DNA of 27,573 bases from Methylobacter sp. (GTDB taxonomy: Bacteria > Pseudomonadota > Gammaproteobacteria > Methylococcales > Methylomonadaceae): positions 1 to 27,573 of the forward strand of contig JALNYY010000045.1 in assembly GCA_023229605.1 (NCBI GenBank), written 5' to 3'. Shown here piece after piece: positions 7,885-16,644 of the stretch. The translations under genes and the position numbers were made by a program. The notes beneath the pieces were generated by a model. That model was not told the origin of the DNA. It was given only the letters and a program-made list of their open reading frames with translations, and searched no databases. Within the stretch, counting starts at the first letter, position 1, and every line of letters begins with the position of its first letter.

Positions 7885-8983
7885 ATGCAAGAAATAAATC
7901 CGATCAAAAATAAAATAGCCGACTTAAAAAGCCGTGGCGATGCCCTTAGGAGGTATCTTTGACTTTGACGTCAAGAGCGAACGTTTAGTCGAAGTATTAA
8001 GGGAGCTGGAAAACCCGAAAATATGGGATAACCCCGAAGAAGCGCAGGCCTTGGGCAAAGAGCGCGGACAGCTGGAAGTTATCGTTAACACCATTAATGA
8101 TTTGGAGCGCGGCCTTAGCGATGCTGAAGAACTGCTGCTGATGGCGGTTGAAGAAGACGATGAAGAAACGGTAGAAACAGTCATCGACGATCTGGCGCAC
8201 TTTGAAAAAAGAGTCGCGGACCTGGAATTCCGCCGCATGTTTTCAGGAAAAATGGACGCCAATAATGCCTTTTTGGATATTCAGTCCGGCTCCGGCGGTA
8301 CCGAGGCTCAGGATTGGGCTTCGATTATTGAACGCATGTATTTGCGCTGGGGCGAACAGAAAGGTTTTAAAACCGAATTGATTGAAGAATCGCAAGGTGA
8401 TGTGGCCGGCATCAAAAGCGCCACGATCAAGTTTGAAGGCGAATATGCATTCGGCTGGTTGCGTACCGAAACCGGCGTACATCGCTTGGTCAGAAAATCG
8501 CCGTTCGATTCTGGCAATCGTCGCCATACCTCGTTTGCATCGGTGTTTGTATCGCCGGAAATCGATGACGACATAGACATAGACATTAATCCCGCCGATA
8601 TACGTGTCGACGTGTACCGTGCCAGCGGCGCGGGCGGCCAGCACATCAACAAAACCGAATCGGCCGTGCGTATGACCCACAATCCGACCGGCATCGTCGT
8701 GCAATGCCAGAGCGACCGCTCGCAGCATAAAAACCGCGACACCGCGATGAAGCAATTGAAAGCCAAATTGTACGAGCTGGAAATGCGCAAGCGTAGTGAA
8801 ACCGCCCAGGCTCTGGAAGACACCAAGTCGGACATCGGCTGGGGCAGCCAGATCCGTTCCTATGTGCTGGACCAATCGCGGATCAAGGATTTGCGCACCA
8901 GCGTGGAAACAGGCAACACCCAGGCGGTTCTGGATGGCGATCTGGATCAGTTTATTGAGGCTAGTTTGAAGAGTGGGTTGTAA
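7885..8983 (+). CDS. prfB: Peptide chain release factor 2 (programmed +1 frameshift)
   Basis: RF2 recognises UGA and UAA stop codons and triggers peptidyl-tRNA hydrolysis on the ribosome. Translation begins at ATG 7885 (MQEINPIKNKIADL). It reads 25 codons to CTT, meets TGA at 7960-7962, and continues in the +1 frame from GAC 7961. The frameshifted product is 365 residues, the same as E. coli RF2. The stop-codon recognition tripeptide SPF falls at 205-207 and the catalytic GGQ at 250-252, exactly the E. coli numbering. Annotating the gene from a start in the second frame (for example GTG 7934) would lose the true N-terminus. The frameshift autoregulates RF2 level in other bacteria. An AT-rich gene follows after 18 bases, where lysS would often be found. 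Confidence 0.97.
7948..7963 (+). promoter_or_regulatory. prfB: prfB programmed frameshift site
   Basis: The site holds a Shine-Dalgarno-like AGGAGG (7948-7953), the spacer TAT, the slippery codon CTT (7957-7959), the in-frame stop TGA (7960-7962) and a C at 7963. This is the known E. coli arrangement (AGGGGGTATCTTTGAC) with one base different in the stimulator. When RF2 is scarce the ribosome pauses at UGAC and slips +1 onto UUU. Confidence 0.97.
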
Positions 8984-9001
8984 CTCATACAGAGTAAAAC
9001 A

Positions 9002-10360
9002 ATGAAAATTGAATTTGAAAATCTAGGCGGCATTGATAAGGGGAGTATTGAGCTGAATGACTTTACTATTTTTTGTGGTAAAAACAATTCGGGGAAGACT
9101 TATGCGATGTATTCTATTTATGGATTATTGGATAAAGAGTTTGATATTCATTTTGGTTTTGTAAAGGATATTATTGACAAACTGAAAGAGAATGGAACTT
9201 ATCATTTGGAGGTTGTCGATATTCTTGCTCAACATCGCAAGGAAATGATTAAGTATATTGAAAAGCACTTTAAGAACTATTTGCCTCGTTTATTTTGTGT
9301 AACAGAGGATGAGTTTTCTGATACAGCAATACGCTTGAATTTTGACAACGAAGATTTGCAAGAACGAGCGATAAAAAAGTCAACTAAGCGTGTACTTTCT
9401 TTAGGAAAAAATAAAGATTGGTCACTTTCATTAGAAAAGCAGGTAGATAATGGAACGATTCAATTAACTTTGCAGAACACTGAGATACCCGACAGTCTGC
9501 TCCAGGATTTTATTTCAAAGGGATTAGTTAGTATTATTTTTACATGCCTATCTAAAGATTCTTTCCTATTGCCCGCTGAAAGAGCTGGATTAAATTTGTT
9601 TTTTAAGGAATTATCCAGCACACGAAACATTTTGTTACAACATGCACAAAAGGATAAAGTTAATTTGGGTGAATTATTAAAAGATATTGTGAACTCAAGC
9701 TATGCCGCTCCCGTACAAGATTATATTCAGTATCTTAATAAGATTGGACGTACACAAAGGCAAAAAAGTATTTATCGTGATTATGCACAAGCTATACAAA
9801 AAAATGTATTGAAGGGTAAGTATGAAGTTGATGGTCAAGGCAATGTTTTTTTTATACCCTATAGAAGCAATAACAAAAAACTACCCCTGCATTTTAGCTC
9901 ATCAACGGTTAAAACTCTTTTTGGGCTGGTCTTTTATTTAGAGCATATTGCCGAAGAAGGCCATTGTTTGATGATTGACGAACCAGAGCTGAATTTGCAC
10001 CCCGATAATCAACGTCAAGTGGCGCGGGTTTTAGCTCAACTGGTTAATGCCGGTTTAAAAGTAATTGTTAGTACTCACAGTGATTATTTTGTGCGTGAGT
10101 TAAATAACTTAATTATGTTAAAAAATGGTTTCTCAGGCGCAGAAGAATTGCAGAAAAAATACGGTTATCAAGATAGTGAGTTATTAGAAGGCAAGCGGGT
10201 TTCTGCTTACTTATTTGACGATAAAAAAATAACACCGATGACATTAGACGAAGAAGAGGGTGTTATTGCTGAAACTTTTGATGCTGTTATTAATGATCTC
10301 AATAAATCATCTAATGAAATTTATTATGCAATGCAGGATGCAAAGGAGTTAGATGGTTAA
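9002..10360 (+). CDS. OLD/ABC-type AAA ATPase, first gene of an AT-rich inserted pair
   Basis: This 452-residue ATPase has a P-loop GKNNSGKT at 26-33 and a PAERAG motif (191-196) typical of the AAA_15/AAA_21 ATPase group. A signature-like HFSSSTVK (297-304), Walker B plus D-loop CLMIDEPELNLHP (322-334) and a switch histidine in STHSDYF (357-363) complete the head domain. The stretch between (about 50-180 and 205-290) is helical, as in OLD, RecF-like and defence ATPases. No TOPRIM domain is fused, so it is not a whole OLD or GajA protein. The gene is visibly AT-rich (18 G/C in the 60 bases at 9061, against 34 at 8641 in prfB). It overlaps the next gene by one base (TAATG). It begins 18 bases after prfB and lacks a strong ribosome binding site. 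I infer a defence or DNA/RNA-damage sensing role with its partner; no exact family is known to me. Confidence 0.85.
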   Translation: MKIEFENLGGIDKGSIELNDFTIFCGKNNSGKTYAMYSIYGLLDKEFDIHFGFVKDIIDKLKENGTYHLEVVDILAQHRKEMIKYIEKHFKNYLPRLFCVTEDEFSDTAIRLNFDNEDLQERAIKKSTKRVLSLGKNKDWSLSLEKQVDNGTIQLTLQNTEIPDSLLQDFISKGLVSIIFTCLSKDSFLLPAERAGLNLFFKELSSTRNILLQHAQKDKVNLGELLKDIVNSSYAAPVQDYIQYLNKIGRTQRQKSIYRDYAQAIQKNVLKGKYEVDGQGNVFFIPYRSNNKKLPLHFSSSTVKTLFGLVFYLEHIAEEGHCLMIDEPELNLHPDNQRQVARVLAQLVNAGLKVIVSTHSDYFVRELNNLIMLKNGFSGAEELQKKYGYQDSELLEGKRVSAYLFDDKKITPMTLDEEEGVIAETFDAVINDLNKSSNEIYYAMQDAKELDG

Positions 10361-10923
10361 TGCGGCCTATTCCTAATTTATTAAATGAAATGATTTCTGT
10401 AGGCTTTCATTTTTCACGTGTAGAAAAAAATATTTTGCGCCTTGTTGAAGAGAAAGAAAATTTATCGGTTGAATTTAAAATAAAGGATTCTGAAAGCATC
10501 GCTTGTTTTAGCTTCGATAAAGATAAACAATCTGGAAGCGATACGGTCTTTCCGTTTTTTAATTCTGCGGTAAAGGGACTTTGCACTAAAAATGATTATA
10601 TTTTAGTGCATCAAAAAGGCAGTCAGGTTTATGTGTTTCTAATAGAACTGAAATCAAAAAATAATGGGGAGTATTTAAAGCAACTTCGGGCTGGTAAGTT
10701 ATTTTTTCAATTCGTTATCGATAGAATAAGGCTATGTAATTCTGATTTTGAAGGCTTAGACAAAGATGATTTTCATTATAAAGGTATTCTATTTAAAATT
10801 GATAGGGGGATACCGGAAAAAGGAATTTCAAGGCATAAAAAGTTAGAGTTTAATAAAACGCAAGATTTGGATGTTTCCATTCAGAATTACCATAATGTTT
10901 ATTATTTGTCTCAATTTATATAG
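10360..10923 (+). CDS. Partner of the AAA ATPase; possible PD-(D/E)XK nuclease-like protein
   Basis: This 187-residue cytoplasmic protein is translationally coupled to the ATPase gene through a TAATG overlap. I do not recognise its family. The central region reads like a restriction-endonuclease-like core: Asp79 in KNDYILV, a beta-hairpin, then Glu96-Leu97-Lys98 in VFLIELKSK, followed by an amphipathic helix with Gln108 in YLKQLRAGK. The D-x(16)-ExK spacing and strand-strand-helix order are what a PD-(D/E)XK fold would show, but the match is short and could be chance. It has no signal peptide or membrane segment. Base composition is as AT-rich as the ATPase gene, supporting joint acquisition. 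An alternative is a structural or regulatory partner without catalysis. Confidence 0.7.
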   Translation: MRPIPNLLNEMISVGFHFSRVEKNILRLVEEKENLSVEFKIKDSESIACFSFDKDKQSGSDTVFPFFNSAVKGLCTKNDYILVHQKGSQVYVFLIELKSKNNGEYLKQLRAGKLFFQFVIDRIRLCNSDFEGLDKDDFHYKGILFKIDRGIPEKGISRHKKLEFNKTQDLDVSIQNYHNVYYLSQFI

Positions 10924-10937
10924 ATAATATTAAGCAT

Positions 10938-10967
10938 TTCTCACAAGATACAACTTTTAAATATAAT
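10938..10967 (+). promoter_or_regulatory. lysS: Candidate lysS promoter
   Basis: TATAAT at 10962-10967 with TTCTCA at 10938-10943 (18-base spacer, 4 of 6 to TTGACA) lies just before the lysS ATG at 10978. Transcription would begin about 4 bases before the ATG. The region is generally AT-rich, so a chance match is possible. Confidence 0.4.
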
Positions 10968-10977
10968 TTATATTCTT

Positions 10978-12477
<1,500 letters not shown>

Positions 12478-12496
12478 AGGTTACTCCGATGTCGAC

Positions 12497-12539
12497 TTAA
12501 ACCATTCATGCTTCGACAAGCTCAGCACGAACGGTTTAA
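12497..12539. repeat. Palindromic repeat after lysS
   Basis: TTAAACCATTCATG (12497-12510) pairs with CACGAACGGTTTAA (12526-12539), 12 of 14 bases, around a loop containing CTTCGACAAGCTCAG. This loop sequence is of a type seen as dispersed intergenic repeats in many proteobacteria. It lies in the gap between convergent lysS and gloB. Confidence 0.65.
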
Positions 12540-12555
12540 GTCATTACACGAAATA

Positions 12556-12595
12556 CCCTTCGACATTGTCTTTAGTCCTGAGCTGAGCCGAAGGG
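12556..12595. repeat. Second hairpin repeat between lysS and gloB
   Basis: CCCTTCG (12556-12562) pairs with CGAAGGG (12589-12595). The loop includes CCTGAGCTGAGCC, related to the neighbouring 12497-12539 repeat. Placed between convergent genes, the two hairpins may limit read-through, though no clear T-run is present. Confidence 0.55.
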
Positions 12596-12618
12596 ACAGG
12601 GCTAACGGATGGAAGCAA

Positions 12619-13383
12619 TTAAAAACTGTCCTTCATCCGCCTGACTTCCGCAAAAACCTCCACCGGCTTTTTGCCCATCATGTTAATCGTTTCCCGCAAC
12701 GCCAAACTGTCTTCCCTGAAAAACGGATTGGTCGCCAGTTCCTGTTCTATCGTCGACGGCACAGTCGGCAACCGGTTCGCCCTCAGCTGGTTGATAACCT
12801 CCATTCTTTGCTGCAACTGCCGATTATCAGGCTCTACCGTTAACGCGAACCAGCCATTGGCTTGGGTGTATTCATGGGCGCAATAGATTCTGGTGGCCGC
12901 GGGCAGCGCCTTCAATTTCTGTAACGAATGCCACATCTGCTCGGCGGAGCCTTCAAACAACCGGCCGCAGCCCATTGCAAACAGCGTGTCCCCGCAAAAC
13001 AGCGTGTCGTCGCCGGCAAAATGATAGACCACATGGCCGCTGGTGTGCCCGGGAGTCGATATGACGTTTGCCGTATGCTTGCCGAGCGTTACCTCATCCC
13101 CGTCAACAACGCCGCGATCGATGCCGGGGATTCTATTCCGGTCTGAAAGGGGGGCAATAACCGTGCAGCCGGTTTTTTGCTTCAGCTCCAGATTGCCGCC
13201 GACATGATCCCCATGATGATGGGTATTCAGAATCAGGGTTAGCCGCCAGCCTTTTTGGTCCAAGGCAGCCAGAACCGGCTGGGCAACGGCGGGATCTACG
13301 GCAGCGGTTTCACCCGACACAGGATCGTGCAGCAGATAAATGTAATTGTCGTTTAAGACGGGGAGTTGCAGGATGGTTAACAT
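12619..13383 (-). CDS. gloB: Hydroxyacylglutathione hydrolase (glyoxalase II)
   Basis: GloB hydrolyses S-D-lactoylglutathione to D-lactate and glutathione, the second step of methylglyoxal detoxification. At 254 residues it matches the family. The metallo-beta-lactamase-fold dinuclear metal motif THHHGDH is at 54-60, followed by GHTSGHV, FCGDTLFAMGCGRLFEG and CAHEYT. These supply the remaining metal and substrate ligands. It starts 18 bases after the stop of the sigma-54 activator gene on the same strand, with GAGG about 11 bases before the ATG, so it is probably co-transcribed with the activator. The start MLTILQLPVLNDNYIYLL is the family start. Confidence 0.95.
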   Translation of the reverse strand: MLTILQLPVLNDNYIYLLHDPVSGETAAVDPAVAQPVLAALDQKGWRLTLILNTHHHGDHVGGNLELKQKTGCTVIAPLSDRNRIPGIDRGVVDGDEVTLGKHTANVISTPGHTSGHVVYHFAGDDTLFCGDTLFAMGCGRLFEGSAEQMWHSLQKLKALPAATRIYCAHEYTQANGWFALTVEPDNRQLQQRMEVINQLRANRLPTVPSTIEQELATNPFFREDSLALRETINMMGKKPVEVFAEVRRMKDSF

Positions 13384-13401
13384 ATTTTAAGTCCTCACGA
13401 G

Positions 13402-14961
13402 TCACGCTCTGCGATAGTCCGCTAAATTAATCTCATGCTTTTTCAGTTTGGTATAGACGGCGCGCGATGTAATTCCCATATCTTCCGCTATTTTCTTTAT
13501 ATCGCCCTGATGCTGCTTTAAAGAGCTGTCAAGGAATGATCGCTCAGCTTTGGCGATAGCGTCTTCCTTTATATCTTTCCAATGTTCGGCGTTATTTGAG
13601 TCAGCTGAAAGCTCCAAATCCAGTTTGGTCATTTCTTTACCGGTGGCAAATAAAATGCTGCGTTCAAGGATGTTCTCCAGTTCGCGGACATTGCCCGGCC
13701 AGGGATAAGCGCGAATTTGTTGCATGACTTCACGGCTGACCGATTCGACTGTTTTGTTATATTTCTTGTTCAAACGCTGCAAAATCAATTGCACAAGATA
13801 AGGCAAGTCCTCAGGACGTTCGGCCAGCGGCGGAATGCTTAATCGAACCACATTGATGCGGTAATACAGGTCATTGCGAAACAAGCCCTGCTTGACCAGT
13901 TCTTCCAGGTTGTTATTGGTTGCGGAGATTATTCTCAGGTCAACCGCCAGGGTTTGCTTGCCGCCGACTCTTTCCAGTTCGCCCTCCTGAAGTACGCGAA
14001 GCAAACGGGTTTGTGCGGCAGGGGACAGTGAATCGACTTCGTCCAGAAACAAGGTTCCGCCTTCGGCTCTTTCAAAATAGCCTTGATGCACCTCAACGGC
14101 CCCTGTGAATGCGCCTTTTTCATGACCGAACAGGGCGCTCTCGATTAGGCTTTCAGGAATTGCTCCGCAGTTAATGGGGATAAACGGGTTGTTGCAGCGG
14201 TCGCTCATCGCATGTATCGCGCGCGCAATCAATTCCTTGCCTACCCCCGTTTGTCCCTGAATCAGCACTGTTGCCAGTGTCGGCGCAATGATTTCTATGG
14301 ATTGCAGGATTTTCTGCATGGTCGGCGATTTGGCAATAATCGCCGGAGACTGGTGTTTTTTGGCAGGCTGCTTGCCTTGTTTACGCCAAATCTGTTGCAT
14401 GCTCTGTTCTATGCGGGAGTGCAGCTCGGTAATATCCTGGATTTCCTTGACCGGCGTCGTGTCCGTGTATTCCGTTCCCGGCCGGTCTTTCGCAGCATTC
14501 GGGTTGGTGTATACGCAGACTTCGCATTTACCGTCGTGGCGGGCAATGCTTTGTTTGATTTCCACTTTGGCGTAACCGAAATTTCTGGCTGCAATGCCGC
14601 CAAAAACGCTGGACGTCATTCTGCACAGTTCGGGGAAATTGGTAACCCGGTCGCCAAAAGGGCAGCAGGCGTTGGTAACGGTAATGCAGTCTGGGTTGCT
14701 GGAAGCCAGTGAGAATTTGCCGCCGATATTGTTTTTAAGGCCGAGAATCAGTTCGGTATAACTTTCAATGTCGAGCAGTTCATTTTTATGGGTGTTGCTG
14801 CGGTAAGTTTCTTCAAAAAAACACCCGGCAGTCTTGGCGATGTGTTCAATCAATTGCTCGCAATGCTTTTGTCCCTGCTGTTCGCTGGCGTGCATCAGCT
14901 CAAGGATGAACGTTTGCAGAAAAAAAACAGGCGTTAAATCGGAAAGAGAGTTGTTGTTCAT
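13402..14961 (-). CDS. Sigma-54-dependent activator with N-terminal methanogen-output-like sensor domain
   Basis: This 519-residue enhancer-binding protein has three parts. The N-terminal sensory domain (about 1-160) is Cys-rich: Cys99/Cys100 in ACCPFGD, Cys113 in LCRMTSSVFG, and Cys146/Cys149 in GKCEVCVY. The pattern fits the MetOD1 domain, which may bind a ligand or metal. The AAA+ domain follows (about 208-430), with Walker A GQTGVGKE (236-243), the sigma-54-contacting GAFTGA loop (283-288) and Walker B GGTLFLDE (301-308). A Fis-type helix-turn-helix lies near the C-terminus (about 485-510). No response-regulator receiver is present, so it probably senses a signal directly. It is divergent from a gene cluster preceded by a consensus sigma-54 promoter, its likely target. 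gloB is downstream. Confidence 0.92.
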   Translation of the reverse strand: MNNNSLSDLTPVFFLQTFILELMHASEQQGQKHCEQLIEHIAKTAGCFFEETYRSNTHKNELLDIESYTELILGLKNNIGGKFSLASSNPDCITVTNACCPFGDRVTNFPELCRMTSSVFGGIAARNFGYAKVEIKQSIARHDGKCEVCVYTNPNAAKDRPGTEYTDTTPVKEIQDITELHSRIEQSMQQIWRKQGKQPAKKHQSPAIIAKSPTMQKILQSIEIIAPTLATVLIQGQTGVGKELIARAIHAMSDRCNNPFIPINCGAIPESLIESALFGHEKGAFTGAVEVHQGYFERAEGGTLFLDEVDSLSPAAQTRLLRVLQEGELERVGGKQTLAVDLRIISATNNNLEELVKQGLFRNDLYYRINVVRLSIPPLAERPEDLPYLVQLILQRLNKKYNKTVESVSREVMQQIRAYPWPGNVRELENILERSILFATGKEMTKLDLELSADSNNAEHWKDIKEDAIAKAERSFLDSSLKQHQGDIKKIAEDMGITSRAVYTKLKKHEINLADYRRA

Positions 14962-14990
14962 GATGTTTTGTGAAGTGAATTTTCTCTAAT

Positions 14991-15005
14991 TGAAGCACGG
15001 CTTCA
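14991..15005. promoter_or_regulatory. Perfect palindrome, candidate activator binding site
   Basis: TGAAGC-ACG-GCTTCA is a perfect 6-base inverted repeat with a 3-base centre, located in the activator-DUF938 gap about 65 bases upstream of the -24 box. Sigma-54 activators bind such dyads as upstream activating sequences, commonly 80-150 bases from the start site. The placement is right; the binding is inferred. Confidence 0.45.
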
Positions 15006-15067
15006 TCTATCTGGCAATGCTAAAAGTCAAGTCATTGTAATTTAATATAAATATTATTGATAATTGC

Positions 15068-15083
15068 TGGCACGGCGCTTGCT
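15068..15083 (+). promoter_or_regulatory. Sigma-54 promoter (-24/-12)
   Basis: TGGCACG (15068-15074), four bases, TTGCT (15079-15083) is a full match to the sigma-54 consensus TGGCACG-N4-TTGCW, with GG and GC exactly spaced. It lies 35 bases before the DUF938 ATG and next to a divergent sigma-54 activator gene. Transcription should start near 15094-15096. Confidence 0.9.
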
Positions 15084-15118
15084 GATATTGCAATGTAACC
15101 AATAACGAGGAGTTAAAA

Positions 15119-15775
15119 ATGAGCCAAGATAAACCACCTTTAGATCCACACCCATTAAGCGAGTATGTTGCCTGGGCCGGAAGTCGCAACCGTGAACCGC
15201 TTTTAGGCGTTTTAAAAGAAAAGCTGCCTAAAGATCCTGGCAATGTTTTGGAATTGGCCAGCGGCAGCGGCATGCACATTAATTATTTTGCGCCGCATTT
15301 TGAGCATTTGCATTTCCATCCTTCCGATAAGGATCAAGAGGTTTTTGCTAACATCAAGAAACTGTCAGTTGATCACAAGAACGACAATATCGCCGATCCT
15401 GTTCATCTGGACTTAACCAATCCTGAGACGTGGTTTAATGCCGGTAAACCCCGTTCATTTGCAGCGATTTTCTGTATCAATATTTTTCAGGTGGCGCCTA
15501 TTTCAATTGCCGACGGCATGATGAAATGTGCGGAACACTTATTGGATGGGAATGGCTTTTTGCTGATTTACGGTCCGTTTCAGGTGGAAGGCGCCTTCAC
15601 TACGGATTCCAACAAAGAGTTTCATCAGACATTGAGTTCTGCGGGTGTTTCGGAATGGGGCTTAAAAGATGTAGCCGATCTGAAGAAAGCGGCGGAAAAG
15701 CACGGCATGGAGTTAAAAGAGCAGATTAATATGCCTGCCAATAATTTCTCGCTGATTTTTGGCAGAAAACAATAA
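15119..15775 (+). CDS. DUF938 family SAM-dependent methyltransferase-like protein
   Basis: This 218-residue cytoplasmic protein is of the DUF938 (methyltransferase-like 26) family. It has a Rossmann SAM-binding motif I, LELASGSGMH, near residues 43-52. The family N-terminal block (SRNREPLL) is also present, together with ICINIFQVAPI and LLIYGPFQVEGAFT. The acceptor is not known for the family. A good ribosome binding site, GAGGAG (15107-15112), stands six bases before the ATG. The consensus sigma-54 promoter lies directly upstream, making this the first gene of the block controlled by the neighbouring activator. The next gene follows after 126 bases containing a small inverted repeat. Confidence 0.88.
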   Translation: MSQDKPPLDPHPLSEYVAWAGSRNREPLLGVLKEKLPKDPGNVLELASGSGMHINYFAPHFEHLHFHPSDKDQEVFANIKKLSVDHKNDNIADPVHLDLTNPETWFNAGKPRSFAAIFCINIFQVAPISIADGMMKCAEHLLDGNGFLLIYGPFQVEGAFTTDSNKEFHQTLSSAGVSEWGLKDVADLKKAAEKHGMELKEQINMPANNFSLIFGRKQ

Positions 15776-15792
15776 ACCGCTTTGTTATTCAT

Positions 15793-15841
15793 CACCAAGG
15801 ACATGAAGCTTAATATTCTATCCTTCGTGTCTTTTGTGGTG
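15793..15841. repeat. Imperfect inverted repeat between DUF938 and SDR genes
   Basis: CACCAAGGACATGAAG (15793-15808) and the reverse complement of CCTTCGTGTCTTTTGTGGTG (15822-15841) are similar but gapped. This resembles a dispersed intergenic repeat and takes up much of the 126-base gap. No T-run follows. Confidence 0.45.
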
Positions 15842-15901
15842 GAAATTATGATTGGTCATAAGGCTAATCTCTCTAACCGAAGTTAAATTTGGAAAATCAA
15901 G

Positions 15902-16636
15902 ATGGAGCAAAAATGTTCAGCCGTTATTATCGGGGTTGGCCCGGAGCAGGGCTTGGGCGCTACACTCGCCAAATATTTTGCAGTAAAAGGTTTACACGTT
16001 TATATCGCCGGCCGAAGTGAAGACAAGCTTCAACAGGTAGCGGACAAAATCCGGCAAAACGGCGGTTCAGTCACCACCGTGCTTGCCGATGCAACGGTTG
16101 AGCGCGATGTGGCGCATTTATTTAACATGGCGCGGCTGGACGGTTGTAGTGTCGATATTGCAGCTTACAATGTAGACAGCAATATTCCGTCGCCTTTGCT
16201 GGAAACGGATACGGAAACCTTTACCGCGCTTTGGCAACAAAACTGTCTGGGCGCGTTTTTCTTCGGCAAGGAAGCTGTTAACGCGATGAAAGACCGGCAT
16301 AAGGGAACGCTGATTTTTACTGGAGCGACAGCGTCACTAAGAGCAAAGCCGCCGTTTACTGCATTTGCAGCCGCAAAAGCCGGTTTAAGGGCATTGGCGC
16401 AAGGCATGGCGAGAGAATTTTCGCCGCAAGGCATTCATGTGATTCATGCGGTAATTGACGGCGTGATTGATGGAGAACGGGCAAAAAACCAGTTCCCGGA
16501 TTATGTTAAGGCCAAAGGCAAGGATGGCCTGTTACAGCTGGACGCCATTGCCGAAACTTACTGGGCTGTTCACAAGCAACACCCCAGCGCATGGACTCAT
16601 GAACTGGATTTGAGGCCGTTTAAAGAGCCGTTTTAG
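15902..16636 (+). CDS. Short-chain dehydrogenase/reductase with Phe in place of the catalytic Tyr
   Basis: This 244-residue Rossmann-fold protein of the classical SDR type has a glycine-rich cofactor motif GVGPEQGLG (11-19), AGRSEDKL at the second strand (the Arg suggests NADPH preference) and the catalytic-serine strand TGATAS with Ser145. The expected YxxxK reads FAAAK, with Phe155 where the catalytic Tyr stands and Lys159 retained. The C-terminal part has GIHVIHAVIDGVIDG. Without the Tyr hydroxyl, normal SDR catalysis would be impaired or altered; some SDR subgroups with FxxxK exist. The substrate is unknown. DUF1326 starts 8 bases after its stop, so they are likely co-transcribed. The ATG at 15902 has no strong ribosome binding site. 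Confidence 0.85.
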   Translation: MEQKCSAVIIGVGPEQGLGATLAKYFAVKGLHVYIAGRSEDKLQQVADKIRQNGGSVTTVLADATVERDVAHLFNMARLDGCSVDIAAYNVDSNIPSPLLETDTETFTALWQQNCLGAFFFGKEAVNAMKDRHKGTLIFTGATASLRAKPPFTAFAAAKAGLRALAQGMAREFSPQGIHVIHAVIDGVIDGERAKNQFPDYVKAKGKDGLLQLDAIAETYWAVHKQHPSAWTHELDLRPFKEPF

Positions 16637-16644
16637 GAGATAAT

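Noticed and set aside
8243..8875. Long minus-strand open frame over prfB
   Set aside because: It overlaps the conserved prfB coding region completely and shows no recognisable domain; it is an antisense shadow of GC-rich coding DNA.
9002..10360. Full OLD nuclease or GajA
   Set aside because: The protein ends at 452 residues after the ATPase head and has no TOPRIM DxD motif.
13402..14961. Ordinary NtrC-type response regulator
   Set aside because: The N-terminal domain has no receiver aspartate pattern; it is a Cys-rich sensory domain.
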